In this document: in pieces, positions 1 to 9,143 of the stretch
How the letters are laid out: each line of letters starts with the position of its first letter
Position numbering within the stretch: position 1 is the first letter of the stretch
The notes under the pieces: generated by a model
Database searches by the model: none
Told to the model about the DNA's origin: nothing
Seen by the model: only the letters and a program-made list of their open reading frames with translations
Translations under genes and position numbers: made by a program
DNA from: Verrucomicrobiota bacterium JB024
GTDB lineage: Bacteria > Verrucomicrobiota > Verrucomicrobiia > Opitutales > Cerasicoccaceae
Direction of reading: 5' to 3'
DNA: 32,573 bases
Assembly (NCBI GenBank): GCA_030673825.1
Contig: JAUTCS010000014.1
Coordinates: forward strand, 1 to 32,573

Positions 1-474
1 CTCAAAGAGCTTGCGGCGGGCGTACTCCTCCACGTCCTGCGTCTCGGCGGCAAAGCCCACCACGATCTGGCCGGGGCGCTTGTCCGCGGCGACGGTCTTT
101 AGAATATCCTCCACCGGCTCGAACTCGACCGTGAGCGAGAGAGCGTCCTTTTTGACCTTGTGCGGGTACAGGTGCTTCGGGCGCATGTCACAGACGGCGG
201 CAACCTTGATCAGGATGTCGCAGGCCGGGAAGCGTTCCCGCACGGCCTTGAGCATGTCGCGCCCGGTCACGACCGGGACCACGCCGACCCCCTCGGGCGC
301 GGGCAGCGCAACCGGGCCGCTGATCAGCTCCACCTGCCAGCCCGCCGTACGCGCGGCGGCAGCCAGCGCGTAGCCCATCTTGCCGCTGGACGGGTTACTG
401 ATGTAGCGGACCGGATCGAAAAACTCCCGGGTCGGGCCGGCGGTGATCAGACAGCGGATAGGGCTTGCGTTCAT
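1..474 (-). CDS. coaB: Phosphopantothenate-cysteine ligase (CoaB), 5' part
   Basis: The gene runs off the left edge; 158 codons from the ATG at 474 are present. CoaB joins 4'-phosphopantothenate to cysteine in CoA synthesis, in the cytoplasm. The protein opens with a nucleotide-binding region, ITAGPTREFFDPVRYISN followed by SSGKMGYALA, and continues through KVAAVCDMRP and VGFAAET, all typical of the DFP/CoaB fold. It starts directly at the ligase domain, with no CoaC decarboxylase domain in front, so it looks like a stand-alone CoaB rather than the CoaBC fusion of many bacteria. CoaC would have to lie elsewhere. The start codon lies only 28 bp from the divergent start at 503. Confidence 0.9.
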   Translation of the reverse strand, partial: MNASPIRCLITAGPTREFFDPVRYISNPSSGKMGYALAAAARTAGWQVELISGPVALPAPEGVGVVPVVTGRDMLKAVRERFPACDILIKVAAVCDMRPKHLYPHKVKKDALSLTVEFEPVEDILKTVAADKRPGQIVVGFAAETQDVEEYARRKLFE

Positions 475-502
475 GCGGAGGTCAGAAAGTGTAGGACCCA
501 AA

Positions 503-1267
503 ATGAGCGACAACGCCCAAGAGTCCACACCAAAGCCCGCCACCGAGCGTCGGGAGAACATCTGGCTGAACCTGCTCTTCAACCTGGCAGGGCCAATCCT
601 CCTGCTGACCAAGGGCGAGAAGTGGTTCTCCTTCCTGAGTGCACCGCAGGTCCTGATCGTCGCCCTGCTCTTCCCCATCGGCTACTTCTTGTACGACCTG
701 AAGACCCGCAAGAAGGTCAACGGCCTCTCCGTCCTGGGCTTTATTAGCGTGCTGCTCACCGGGGGGATCGGCCTGCTCAAGCTCAGCCCCACCGTCTTCG
801 CCATCAAGGAAACGCTCCTGCCTCTGATCATGGGTGTGGCCGTCGTCGCCTCGCTCAAGACAAAGAAGCCCTTTATCCGCATGTTCCTGCTCAACCCCTC
901 GGTCCTCGACACGGCAAAGCTGGAATCGCACCTCGACACGCCCGAGAAGCGGACCACCTTCCAGCAGGTGCTCGTGCGCTGCACGTGGATTTTCGCCGCG
1001 TCATTCCTGGTCAGCGCAGCGGTGAACTTCACGCTCACGCGCATGATCGTCACCACCGATCCGAATCTCGATCAGGCCGCCTACAACGCCGAACTGGGCA
1101 CGCAGACCTGGGTCTCCTGGCTCGTCATGACCGTGCTCACCCTGCCGCTGATGGTGATGTCCATGTGGGTCCTCTTCAAGGGCATCCGCGAGCTCACCGG
1201 CCTGGGCATGGAAGACCTCATGCACGACGCCAAAAAAGATACGGCACCGACCAAGACGGAGCAGTAG
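503..1267 (+). CDS. VC0807-like integral membrane protein
   Basis: A 254-residue protein with about five or six hydrophobic segments. These include one near residue 25 (LNLLFNLAGPILLLT), one at about 45-65, two at about 75-120, one at about 160-180 and one at about 205-230. The C-terminal tail is charged and probably cytoplasmic. The layout, with a charged N-terminus, a loop containing RMFLLNPSVLD and a VSWLVMTVLTLPLMV helix, resembles the uncharacterised VC0807 family of small inner-membrane proteins. No enzymatic motif is visible and no function is assigned. I chose the ATG at 503 because the protein then begins with an ordinary polar leader; an in-frame ATG at 473 would add ten residues and overlap coaB. 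Confidence 0.7.
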   Translation: MSDNAQESTPKPATERRENIWLNLLFNLAGPILLLTKGEKWFSFLSAPQVLIVALLFPIGYFLYDLKTRKKVNGLSVLGFISVLLTGGIGLLKLSPTVFAIKETLLPLIMGVAVVASLKTKKPFIRMFLLNPSVLDTAKLESHLDTPEKRTTFQQVLVRCTWIFAASFLVSAAVNFTLTRMIVTTDPNLDQAAYNAELGTQTWVSWLVMTVLTLPLMVMSMWVLFKGIRELTGLGMEDLMHDAKKDTAPTKTEQ

Positions 1268-1280
1268 GCTGGAAGGAGAT

Positions 1281-1465
1281 TGCCCGCGAAGACACGCGAA
1301 GGAACGCGAAGACCGTTTATCGCTATAGAACTGGCGTGCGTTCGTTCCTCCAATAGCTCATGACAACCCAGTGGTGTGTCTGCTGGCTGCACATGCTCTC
1401 AACCTCAAGCAGCCAAACCGTTCCCTTCTCCCCCCTTCGTGCCTCTTCGCGTGGCTTCGCGGGCA
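1281..1465. repeat. MITE-like element with 31-bp terminal inverted repeats
   Basis: The left arm at 1281-1311 begins TGCCCGCGAAGACACGCGAA and the right arm at 1435-1465 ends GTGGCTTCGCGGGCA. They are inverted copies with about five mismatches in 31. The interior has no ORF with recognisable content. A related pair of arms bounds 10306-10680. Both copies lie between the 3' ends of convergent genes. No transposase is present, so mobility is an inference. Confidence 0.7.
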
Positions 1466-1492
1466 ATTTCTTGGGCACCCTCTCCCCTCCCG

Positions 1493-1529
1493 CAAAAAAA
1501 CGCCGCCCGGATCCGGGCGGCGTTTTTGC
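1493..1529 (-). terminator. Rho-independent terminator of gltA, possibly bidirectional
   Basis: A GC-rich perfect hairpin, CGCCGCCCGG facing CCGGGCGGCG, is flanked by seven A on one side and five T on the other. It can therefore act in both directions. It sits about 20 bp beyond the gltA stop codon on the minus strand. Confidence 0.9.
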
Positions 1530-1551
1530 ATAAAAGAATCAGACTGACCGG

Positions 1552-2883
1552 TTATTCGGCGTACTTGGGCTCCTCGTCGGCGGGCTGGAGGTTTTTCGCG
1601 CGGTCCTTCATCATGATGTAGTCGCGCTTATTCTTGCCGATGTAGATCTGGCGCGGACGGTGGATGCGCGAGCCGCCCTGGGCGACTTCCTTCCAATTCG
1701 CTATCCAGCCCGGCATACGGCCGATGGCGAAAATGACAGTGAACATGTCCAGCGGCAGGCCGATGGCGGCGAGGATGATGCCGCTGTAGAAGTCCACGTT
1801 CGGGTACAGCTTGCGGTCGACGAAGTACGAGTCGCTAAGGGCCTTCTCTTCGAGGCGGCGGGCGATGTCCAGCAGCGGGTTGTCCTGCTTGAGGGCGGCG
1901 AGGACCTTTTCGCACATCTTGCCCAGGATGCGGGCGCGCGGGTCGTAGTTCTTGTAAACGCGGTGGCCGAAGCCCATGAGGCGGGCCTCGCCGCGCTTGG
2001 CGGCCTCGATGAAGCGGCTACCGTCGTCCCCGGCGTCGTGGATCTTCTGGAGCATGTTGACCACGGCCATGTTGGCCCCGCCGTGGAGCGGACCCCACAG
2101 GGCGCAGACCCCGGCGGAAACGGAGGCGAACAAATTGGCACCACCGCTGGCGACCATGCGGACGGTGGATGTGCTACAATTCTGCTCGTGGTCGGCGTGC
2201 AGGAGTAGGATCAGGTCGAGCGCCTTAACGACGTCATCGTGCGGGACGTAATCGTGGTAGGGCTCGGAAAAGAGCATGTGCAGGAAGTTCTGGCAGTAGC
2301 CCATGCTATGCTTCGGATAAACGAAGGGCAGGCCGTTCTTCATGCGGTAGGTCATGGCCGAGAGGGTCCGGACCTTGGAAAGGAGGATGGAGGCGGCCTC
2401 GTCGAACACCTCGAGGTCGCGCTCGCGGTTGTTCGTGGCCATTTCCGGGTAGTAGCAGCCGAGCGAGTTCAACATGGCCGAGAGCATGGCCATGGGGTGT
2501 GAACTGTGGGGAAATCCCTCGAAAATGCGGTGCATGCCCACGTCGATGCGGGCGTTGCGCAAGACGCGACCGGAGAACTCCGTCATCTGCTTGCGCTGGG
2601 GCAGCTCCCCGTAGATGATCAGGTACGCGGCCTCGATGAAGGTCGAGCTTTCCGCCAGCTGCTCGATGGGATAGCCACGGTAGCGCAGGATGCCCTTTTC
2701 ACCGTCGATGAAGGTGATGGAGCTTTCGCACGAGCCGGTATTACCGTAACCCTCGTCGAAGGTGATAAAACCGCTCTTGGAGCGCAGCGTCCGAGTATCG
2801 ATCGCCTTCTCGCCTTCGGTGCCTTCCATGAGAGGGAAGGTGTAATTTTCATTAGCAATACGAATAGTGGCGGTGTCTTCCAT
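1552..2883 (-). CDS. gltA: Citrate synthase (type II)
   Basis: A 443-residue citrate synthase that condenses acetyl-CoA and oxaloacetate in the TCA cycle. The N-terminal beta-rich domain typical of hexameric, NADH-sensitive type II enzymes is present (residues 1-60). The catalytic residues can be read: His267 in WGPLHGGAN, His307 in MGFGHRVYK and Asp364 in PNVDFYSG. These fall two or three positions from their E. coli counterparts. Length matches the family. The gene follows hisH by 55 bp on the same strand and is closed by a strong terminator. No clear Shine-Dalgarno sequence precedes the ATG. Whether it is truly NADH-regulated cannot be told from sequence alone. Confidence 0.97.
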   Translation of the reverse strand: MEDTATIRIANENYTFPLMEGTEGEKAIDTRTLRSKSGFITFDEGYGNTGSCESSITFIDGEKGILRYRGYPIEQLAESSTFIEAAYLIIYGELPQRKQMTEFSGRVLRNARIDVGMHRIFEGFPHSSHPMAMLSAMLNSLGCYYPEMATNNRERDLEVFDEAASILLSKVRTLSAMTYRMKNGLPFVYPKHSMGYCQNFLHMLFSEPYHDYVPHDDVVKALDLILLLHADHEQNCSTSTVRMVASGGANLFASVSAGVCALWGPLHGGANMAVVNMLQKIHDAGDDGSRFIEAAKRGEARLMGFGHRVYKNYDPRARILGKMCEKVLAALKQDNPLLDIARRLEEKALSDSYFVDRKLYPNVDFYSGIILAAIGLPLDMFTVIFAIGRMPGWIANWKEVAQGGSRIHRPRQIYIGKNKRDYIMMKDRAKNLQPADEEPKYAE

Positions 2884-2938
2884 GAGCGGTGCTTTTTAAG
2901 TATCTGAGTTGATAACGTAGGGGAATTAATACCTCTCC

Positions 2939-3568
2939 TTAGAGAGATTTCACGAAGTTAGTGTACATTTGCAAGCCTTTGGCCTGACTTTTTTCCGGGT
3001 GAAACTGCGTGGCGTAGCACTTTCCGTGCGCAATCGCGCTGACAAAGGGGTAGCCATAGACGGTTTCTCCCCAGACCAAATCGGCCTGGTCGGTCTCCAC
3101 ATGATAGCTGTGGACGAAGTAAAACTGGTCGCGTTCGGGGTCGATCCCGTCCGTCAGGGGCGGCGGATCGCCGCGGAACTTGACGGCGTTCCAGCCCATG
3201 TGCGGGATCTTGTACTCCGGCCCGAGGCGGAAACGCTTCACCCGACCGGGGAAGATTCCCAGCCCCCGTGTGTCGCCCTCCTCGGAATGCTCGAAAAGCG
3301 TCTGAAGGCCCAGGCAGATGCCAAAAAAGGGCTTATCGGCGGCGATCCAGTCCTTCAGGGTCTGCGCCCAGCCGGTCTTCTCCAGGCGGGCCATGCAGTG
3401 CGGGATAGCCCCCTGCCCCGGAAAAACGACGGCGGCAGACTCCTCCACCCCCTCCGGCGTCGGTGCGAGGCGGATTTGCGCCCCGGCGTGCTCCCAGGCG
3501 CGGCAAACGCTGCGCAGGTTGCCCATTTCCGGGTCGATGACAGTAACGATTGGAGCTTGCTCCCTCAT
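2939..3568 (-). CDS. hisH: Imidazole glycerol phosphate synthase, glutaminase subunit HisH
   Basis: A 209-residue class I glutamine amidotransferase. HisH releases ammonia from glutamine and passes it to HisF for the fifth step of histidine synthesis. The early [12 protein letters not shown] segment is a HisH signature. The nucleophile lies in [12 protein letters not shown] and the His-Glu pair in [12 protein letters not shown] chose the ATG at 3568, giving [17 protein letters not shown], over a TTG thirteen codons upstream because it matches the usual start of the fold. HisF is not adjacent, so the his genes appear scattered in this genome. Confidence 0.93.
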   Translation of the reverse strand: MREQAPIVTVIDPEMGNLRSVCRAWEHAGAQIRLAPTPEGVEESAAVVFPGQGAIPHCMARLEKTGWAQTLKDWIAADKPFFGICLGLQTLFEHSEEGDTRGLGIFPGRVKRFRLGPEYKIPHMGWNAVKFRGDPPPLTDGIDPERDQFYFVHSYHVETDQADLVWGETVYGYPFVSAIAHGKCYATQFHPEKSQAKGLQMYTNFVKSL

Positions 3569-3676
3569 GCAGGGGCTAAAAGTGCGGCCCCCTAACGACT
3601 TTGTCAAATCCCCTAGTACCCGACGCGCGAACTTTCTCCCTCCTACTCAAAAACAGGAAGGCCGCCCCGCACCCGC

Positions 3677-5152
3677 TCAGGTAAAGCGTTTCCACAGCGA
3701 AGGCGAAAACAGCACGAGCACGGCATAGAGCTCCAGGCGGCCCATGATCATGAGCAGCGACAGAAAGAGCTTCGCCCCCTCGCTGAAGTACGAGTAGTTC
3801 AGCGTCGGTCCCACCTCGTTGAAGCCCGGTCCGACGTTAAACAGGCAGGCCAGCATGGCCGAAAGCGCCCCCTCAAAGCTCAGCCGGTGCGCGAACAGCG
3901 ACAGGATCGGCACCGACACCACGCATACGATGGCCAGCAGCACGATATAGCTGATGACGTTGTCCTGGTCGTCCTTGTCCAGCACACGGCCGTTCATGTG
4001 CAGCGGGCGCACCACCCGCGGGCGGAAGGCGTGCTCGATCTGCCGGCGGGCCACCTTTAAGGCCACCACCACACGCACGACCTTCGTGCCGCCGCCGGTG
4101 GAGCCGGAGCACCCGCCCACGATCATCGCAGCCATCAGAAGCGTATGCACGGCGTTGGGCCACATCTGGAAGTCCGCCGTGGAGAACCCCGTGCTCGTCA
4201 TGAGCGAGACCGCCTGGAACGTGCTCAACCGGAAGGCCTCGCCAAAATCCCCCAGCGTCCCCTCCCCCAGCAGGATCAGGGTAATGATCAGGCTGAATCC
4301 GGCCATGATCACCAGGTAGGCGACAAACTCGGTGTTCGACCACACGTAGCGGAAGTCCCCTTTGACCATGCGCAGCATGACGAAGAAGCTCGTCCCGCCC
4401 AGGGCCATGAAAATGATTACCATCCACTCGATCAGAGGACTCTGGAAGGCCGCTACGCTGCTGTTGTACGTGCCGAATCCGCCCGTGGAGACGGTGGCGA
4501 ACATGTGGCAGAGCGCGTCAAACCAGTCCATCCCGCACAGATGGTACACCATCGCGCACAGCGCGGACAGGCCCAGATAGACGTACATGATCTGGAGCAC
4601 GCCATGCTGGACGCGCCCCGAGTCGATATCCGTCGAGTGGCCCGAGGATTCGTTGGAAAACAGGATCTTCGCCCCGGCCCCAAGGGAGGACAGCAACGCG
4701 ACGAAGAACACCACCACACCGAGGCCGCCGATCCACTGGCTCAGGCAGCGCCAGAACAGCAGGCTCGTCGGGATACTCTCCAGGTTGCTGAAAACCGAGG
4801 CCCCGGTCGTGGTCAGCCCGGATGCCGACTCGAAGATCGAATCCGCCAGCGAGGCTTCCTCCAATATCAGGTAATACGGCATGGCGCCGACCACGCTGGC
4901 CAGAATCCACCCCAGGCCGATCACGGTCAGGGCCTCCTTGCGCAGGAGCTTGTGGCCGGAGTTGCGCCCCAGCAAAATAAACAGCAGGGCCAGCGCCCCC
5001 GTGCCCGCCGAACACATCAACCACTCGTCGAAAACGCCGTCCTCGCGCACCGTCGTGTCAAAAACCTGTCCCATGGCCAGACAGACCAGGAAGGCCACGG
5101 CGAGCGTCACGACGATCACGCTCAGCAGTTTGCAGATAAGCCGGTAATTCAT
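3677..5152 (-). CDS. trkH: Trk-type potassium uptake membrane subunit
   Basis: A 491-residue K+ channel-like subunit with many membrane segments, of the TrkH/KtrB superfamily. Four selectivity-filter repeats can be read: TTTGASVF, VSTGGFGTY, MTSTGFST and FNVGPGFNE. Each carries the conserved glycine. TrkH forms the ion path and works with the cytoplasmic regulator TrkA, whose gene lies immediately upstream (10-bp gap), so the pair is almost certainly co-transcribed. The segment VGGCSGSTGGGTKVVRV is the loop characteristic of TrkH. Length fits TrkH better than the shorter KtrB. Confidence 0.94.
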   Translation of the reverse strand: MNYRLICKLLSVIVVTLAVAFLVCLAMGQVFDTTVREDGVFDEWLMCSAGTGALALLFILLGRNSGHKLLRKEALTVIGLGWILASVVGAMPYYLILEEASLADSIFESASGLTTTGASVFSNLESIPTSLLFWRCLSQWIGGLGVVVFFVALLSSLGAGAKILFSNESSGHSTDIDSGRVQHGVLQIMYVYLGLSALCAMVYHLCGMDWFDALCHMFATVSTGGFGTYNSSVAAFQSPLIEWMVIIFMALGGTSFFVMLRMVKGDFRYVWSNTEFVAYLVIMAGFSLIITLILLGEGTLGDFGEAFRLSTFQAVSLMTSTGFSTADFQMWPNAVHTLLMAAMIVGGCSGSTGGGTKVVRVVVALKVARRQIEHAFRPRVVRPLHMNGRVLDKDDQDNVISYIVLLAIVCVVSVPILSLFAHRLSFEGALSAMLACLFNVGPGFNEVGPTLNYSYFSEGAKLFLSLLMIMGRLELYAVLVLFSPSLWKRFT

Positions 5153-5162
5153 AAGCCGCAGC

Positions 5163-6512
5163 CTAGGTCAACATTTTCAGAAGCGGTTGCAGGCTGTTTT
5201 CGCGCACGATGGCGACCAGCCGGTCCCCGGGCAGGATGACATCGTCGGCCCCGGGCATCTTCGCCTGGAACTTGTGCAGGAGCACGACAATGATCGCCCC
5301 GCGTGGCCAGGAAATCTCGCGGATCTTGCGGTTGATGCAGGGGCTGTCGGAGGAAACACGCAGCTCGATGATTTTCCCGCTGCGGTCCGGCAGGGTGGCC
5401 AGCTCGGTGTAGCGGTCGAGCGTAAGGTAGCGCAGCAGCTCCTCCATGGTGGCCTTGCGGGGGGCCACGGCCAGCTCGACCCCGAGGGTCTCCTTCAACT
5501 GGTCGAGCACGTCTTCGTAGTCGGGCTTGTTGATGACGAGCTGCACGTGGCGGGCGCCGAGCTTGTTGGCCTGCAGGCAGGTCATGATGTTGTCCTCGTC
5601 GTCCTTCGTGCAGGCTACAAAGTAGTCCACGCTGCCGACCTGCTCCTCTTCCATCAGACGCAGGGAGGTGGCCGTGCCGTGAATCACCGTGATGTGCGGG
5701 AAGCGCTCCGCCAGGGAGCGGCAGGTCTTGGCGTCGCTCTCGATGATGCGGATCTTGAAGCGCGGGTTCTTCAGCAGGCGCACGAGGGCAATGGCCGTCT
5801 CGGATCCGCCGAAGAGCACCACCCGGATGTTGTCGCCGAGCTTCTCGGGCTCGAAGACCGGGCGCACCTTCATCAGGACCTCCGTGAGGCCGAAAAGGGT
5901 CAGCAGGTCACCCGGTTCCAGCACGGAGTCGGCGTCGGGCACCTCGGTGTGTCCCTCGCGCTGGACCATGCCGATGCGCATCCCCGCGGGCAGGTGCAGC
6001 TCCTTGAGCGGCTTGCCGGTGAAGCGGGACTTGCGGGCGATCCGCAACTGGTGCACCTCGATCTCGCCACGGGCGAAGTTCTCCACCGCGACGCGACCGG
6101 GGTGGCGGATGGACTTGGCCAGTTCGACCGCGCTGAGCGCCTCCGGGTTGAGCAGAAAGTCGATCCCGAAGTGCAGCTGGTAGTTGACCAGCGAGTTGTC
6201 GCTGTAGGTCTGGTCGTGGATGCGGGCGATGGTCGATTTCGCGCCGAGCGCCTTGGCCAGCGAGCACGCAATCAGGTTCGTGCGGTCGTCGCTGGTCATG
6301 GCCAGGAAAAAGTCGCAATCGCTTGCCCCGGCCTTTTGCAGAACAACGGCGGAAGCGCCGTTGCCCTCGACCACTTTCACGTTCGCCGACTCGTCCACGT
6401 CCTGTGCCGTGGACTCCGACGTCTCGATCACCGTGACGTTATGGCCGACATCGCTCAGCGTCTGACTGAGAAAACGGCCCACGTCGCCTGCCCCTACCAC
6501 CAATATCTTCAT
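5163..6512 (-). CDS. trkA: Trk potassium uptake regulator, peripheral NAD-binding subunit
   Basis: A 449-residue protein with two RCK units, each with a Rossmann NAD(H)-binding part and a C-terminal ligand-sensing part. The first Rossmann motif is MKILVVGAGDVGRFLSQ at the N-terminus; the second begins near residue 230 (RVVLFGGSETAIALVRLL). TrkA sits on the cytoplasmic face of TrkH and gates it. The reading frame is open further upstream, but the ATG at 6512 gives the exact family start, so the upstream extension is rejected. trkA and trkH form a two-gene operon with a 10-bp gap. The divergent gene at 6714 leaves about 200 bp for two promoters, in which I see no clear motif. Confidence 0.94.
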   Translation of the reverse strand: MKILVVGAGDVGRFLSQTLSDVGHNVTVIETSESTAQDVDESANVKVVEGNGASAVVLQKAGASDCDFFLAMTSDDRTNLIACSLAKALGAKSTIARIHDQTYSDNSLVNYQLHFGIDFLLNPEALSAVELAKSIRHPGRVAVENFARGEIEVHQLRIARKSRFTGKPLKELHLPAGMRIGMVQREGHTEVPDADSVLEPGDLLTLFGLTEVLMKVRPVFEPEKLGDNIRVVLFGGSETAIALVRLLKNPRFKIRIIESDAKTCRSLAERFPHITVIHGTATSLRLMEEEQVGSVDYFVACTKDDEDNIMTCLQANKLGARHVQLVINKPDYEDVLDQLKETLGVELAVAPRKATMEELLRYLTLDRYTELATLPDRSGKIIELRVSSDSPCINRKIREISWPRGAIIVVLLHKFQAKMPGADDVILPGDRLVAIVRENSLQPLLKMLT

Positions 6513-6713
6513 AACAGCGTATTGCCGGTGCGCCCGCGGCGGTGCTTGAGGTGCCGGGTGGAGACCTCCCCGGCGGGCGTGCCCGTCATTTGCATATCCG
6601 GCCATCTTCTCGCATCCGCCCGCTCAATGAAAGCCTTTTTTACGCACCCGCTTTCCGCCGTTTGCCCCCCGGATTCCATCGACAAACGGCCCGGTTTTCA
6701 CCTAAATGGGCTC

Positions 6714-7688
6714 ATGCCTGTTTGCCCCAAAGTCGTTCTCGTCACCATGTTTGAGCCCGCTGGCCGCCCCGGAGAGATGTCGCTGTTCAAGGAACGGCTG
6801 GACCTCGCCCCCGTCGAGCTGGCCGGAACCGCCTTGAAGGATGTGCACCTCGGCGCCGAGGGTGACCTCCTCGCCCTCAGTACCGGCGTCGGCACCGCCA
6901 ACACCGCCGTCTCCCTCATGTCCCTCGGACTGTGCCCGGAGGTCGATGTCTCCGAAAGCTTCTTTATTATAGCGGGGATCGCCGGGGCCGACCCGGCGGC
7001 GGCCACCCTGGGCTCGCCCGTGTGGGCGGACTGGTGTGTGGACGGCGACCTGGCCTTTGAGATCGACGCACGCGAAATCCCCTCCGACTGGGAAACGGGC
7101 ATCCTGCCTCTCGGCGCGGTCCGCCCCTACGGCCCTTCCGACAACCTTCCCCTCGAAGACATGGGCCGCCCGTACCAAGTTTTCGAGTTCAACCACACCC
7201 TCGTCCAGGCCGCCCACGACCTGACCGCCGGGCTGGAGCTGGACACCTCCCCCGCTCACGAGGCATATTTGCAGAAATTCCCCGAAAACTCCGCCGCCCG
7301 CCAAGCTCCCTCTGTCCTGCGGGGCGACTGCCTGAGCGCCGCCCGGTATTTCCACGGGCAGCGCGCCACCGCCTGGGCCCGCAAGTGGATCGCGCACTGG
7401 ACCGGCGGTAAGGGCCGCTTCGCCACCTGCGGGATGGAGGACTCCGGCACCCTGCACGCGCTCAAGGTCCTCGGTGAGATTGGCCACGCCAACCCCGCCC
7501 GCGCCCTGCTCCTGCGCACGGCCAGCAACTTTACCCAACCCCCGCCCGGCGAGCCCGCTACCGAGCATTTTTCCGACGAAAACACCTTCCCGGCCTTCGA
7601 CCTGGCCCTCGAAAACGGCACCCGCACCGCCACCGCCGTCATCGACGCCATCCTCGCCGACTGGCCCGAGTGGAACGGGCGGTTTTAA
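6714..7688 (+). CDS. Purine nucleoside permease (NUP)-family protein
   Basis: A 324-residue protein starting MPVCPKVVLVTMFEPAGRPGE. The VTMFE....RPGE opening, the STGVGTANTA segment, FFIIAGIAGADP and the late TCGMEDSGTLHAL segment match the NUP family, named after a Candida purine nucleoside transporter. The sequence lacks obvious membrane helices and its Gly-rich IAGIAG segment resembles nucleoside phosphorylase-fold enzymes. It may therefore be a soluble nucleoside-binding or cleaving protein rather than a permease. purE-purK lie a little downstream, but the AT-rich nuclease gene separates them, so a shared pathway is only a suggestion. The start was chosen from the ATG before the conserved strand. 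Confidence 0.75.
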   Translation: MPVCPKVVLVTMFEPAGRPGEMSLFKERLDLAPVELAGTALKDVHLGAEGDLLALSTGVGTANTAVSLMSLGLCPEVDVSESFFIIAGIAGADPAAATLGSPVWADWCVDGDLAFEIDAREIPSDWETGILPLGAVRPYGPSDNLPLEDMGRPYQVFEFNHTLVQAAHDLTAGLELDTSPAHEAYLQKFPENSAARQAPSVLRGDCLSAARYFHGQRATAWARKWIAHWTGGKGRFATCGMEDSGTLHALKVLGEIGHANPARALLLRTASNFTQPPPGEPATEHFSDENTFPAFDLALENGTRTATAVIDAILADWPEWNGRF

Positions 7689-7741
7689 TCGTTTCTATTT
7701 TCACATATCATGGTAAACATGAAGCATAACAGCAACTAACT

Positions 7742-8533
7742 ATGGCCAAAGATTTACCCTGGAAAAAAGCGATTGAAAAAGTGCTTCGTGAAAACGGTGG
7801 TGCCATGCATTACAAAGATATCGCGTCCCAAATAGTAAGCCAAAAGCTACGGACCAGCGTAGGGGCAACCCCAAGTGCAACCGTTTCGGCGAATATCACC
7901 TATTCAATTAAACAACAGCAGGAGAAATCTCCGTTTCGGAGAGTTAGTCCAGGGACTTTTATTTTAAATGACCCTTTAGCCTCCAGCAGCCCTAAGCAAT
8001 CAAGCCGAATACCGGGCAGCAATGATGCTACGACTGAAGAACAATATACGATTATCTCCTCGTTTGGAATGTTCTGGCAAAGAGATATCGTAGAGTGGAA
8101 CAGTAAGGCCAAGCTGCTGGGGATGCAGGAAATTGGCGCTGAGCCAGTTGATTTTCACGACCAACTTGGGATATACCTTCTCTATGACGGCCGTGAGGTC
8201 ATCTATGTTGGGCGGGCAACTGCTCGGCCGATTGGCAAGCGCTTGCACGAGCATACCTATGATCGCCTAGCAACTCGATGGGATCGCTTTTCATGGTTTG
8301 GGCTAAAACCCGTCTCTGATGACGGCAAGCTCCGGCCACTTCCCGTCACTATTGATTCCAACGCAATTGTTCCTGCCCTCGAAGCCATCCTCATAGAAGC
8401 ACTTGAACCCAGACAAAATCGGAAAAGAGGGGATGATTTGGCAGCTGTTGAATTTCTTCAAAAGGAAGACCCAGCCATTGTTAAGAAAAAAACCCAAGCA
8501 CTCCTTGAAAATGCCTTGAGAAAGCTCTCTTAG
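7742..8533 (+). CDS. HARE-HTH domain fused to GIY-YIG nuclease
   Basis: A 263-residue two-domain protein. Residues 5-77 look like a HARE-HTH winged helix (PWKKAIEKVLRENGG, then MHYKDIASQI, and a closing FRRVSPGTFILND), a DNA-binding module often fused to restriction and other nucleases. After a polar linker, residues 142-227 carry GIY-YIG elements: GIYLL (143-147), IYVGRA (154-159), Arg167 in GKRLHEH, and a candidate metal-binding Glu with a following Asn in LEAILIEALEPRQN. The gene is clearly richer in A and T than its neighbours and sits between housekeeping genes, which suggests horizontal transfer. No methyltransferase is adjacent. A defence or modification-dependent cleavage role is an inference. 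Confidence 0.8.
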   Translation: MAKDLPWKKAIEKVLRENGGAMHYKDIASQIVSQKLRTSVGATPSATVSANITYSIKQQQEKSPFRRVSPGTFILNDPLASSSPKQSSRIPGSNDATTEEQYTIISSFGMFWQRDIVEWNSKAKLLGMQEIGAEPVDFHDQLGIYLLYDGREVIYVGRATARPIGKRLHEHTYDRLATRWDRFSWFGLKPVSDDGKLRPLPVTIDSNAIVPALEAILIEALEPRQNRKRGDDLAAVEFLQKEDPAIVKKKTQALLENALRKLS

Positions 8534-8627
8534 GGGATCCACACTCCCCAATACATAGAGAAACGCTTAGTCTCAATCTTCCAGCCTAGGCTTGATAAGT
8601 CCGGCCAACTCTCCACACTGGGCGGGT

Positions 8628-9143
8628 ATGGCGAAAAGCAAGCAGAGCGCGGCGGCGAAGCCCGTCGTCGGGATCATCATGGGCAGCACCTCCGACTGGG
8701 AGACGATGCAGCACGCGGCCGAGACGCTGGCCGCGCTGGGCGTGCCCTTTGAAAAAGAGGTCGTCAGCGCCCACCGCACCCCTGAAAAACTCTACGACTA
8801 CGCCAAGACCGCCGAAAAGCGCGGCCTGAGCGTGATCATCGCCGGAGCGGGCGGCGCGGCCCACCTGCCGGGCATGACCGCCTCCATGACCACGCTGCCG
8901 GTCTTCGGCGTGCCGGTCCAGTCCAAGGCGCTCAGCGGCCTGGACTCGCTCCTGTCCATCGTACAGATGCCCGCCGGCATCCCCGTGCCCACGCTGGCCA
9001 TTGGTCGCGCCGGGGCCATCAACGCCGCCCTTTCCGCCGCTGCCGTCATTGCCCTCAGCGATGCCAAGGTACGCCGCAAGCTCAAGGCGTTCCGCGCCAA
9101 GCAGACCGCCACCGTGATGGAAGCCCAACTGCCCGAAGCATGA
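8628..9143 (+). CDS. purE: N5-carboxyaminoimidazole ribonucleotide mutase (PurE class I)
   Basis: A 171-residue PurE, which converts N5-CAIR to CAIR in purine synthesis. The signature [14 protein letters not shown] lies near the N-terminus, followed by [14 protein letters not shown] with the catalytic His, and the Gly-rich [16 protein letters not shown]. The late segment [15 protein letters not shown] is also typical. The ATG at 8628 gives a short Lys/Ala leader before the conserved strand; the frame is open to a TTG at 8592 but that start is less plausible. The presence of purK next to it means this is the two-step N5-CAIR route rather than a class II PurE. The purK start overlaps its stop by 4 bp (ATGA), indicating translational coupling. 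Confidence 0.96.
   Translation: MAKSKQSAAAKPVVGIIMGSTSDWETMQHAAETLAALGVPFEKEVVSAHRTPEKLYDYAKTAEKRGLSVIIAGAGGAAHLPGMTASMTTLPVFGVPVQSKALSGLDSLLSIVQMPAGIPVPTLAIGRAGAINAALSAAAVIALSDAKVRRKLKAFRAKQTATVMEAQLPEA

Noticed and set aside
5187-6713. Long plus-strand frame running from trkA into the NUP-family gene
   Set aside because: The part opposite trkA is an antisense shadow; only the portion from the ATG at 6714 looks like a protein.
8534-8627. Small gene or tRNA between the nuclease and purE
   Set aside because: No cloverleaf, conserved tRNA boxes or convincing open frame was found in this short gap.
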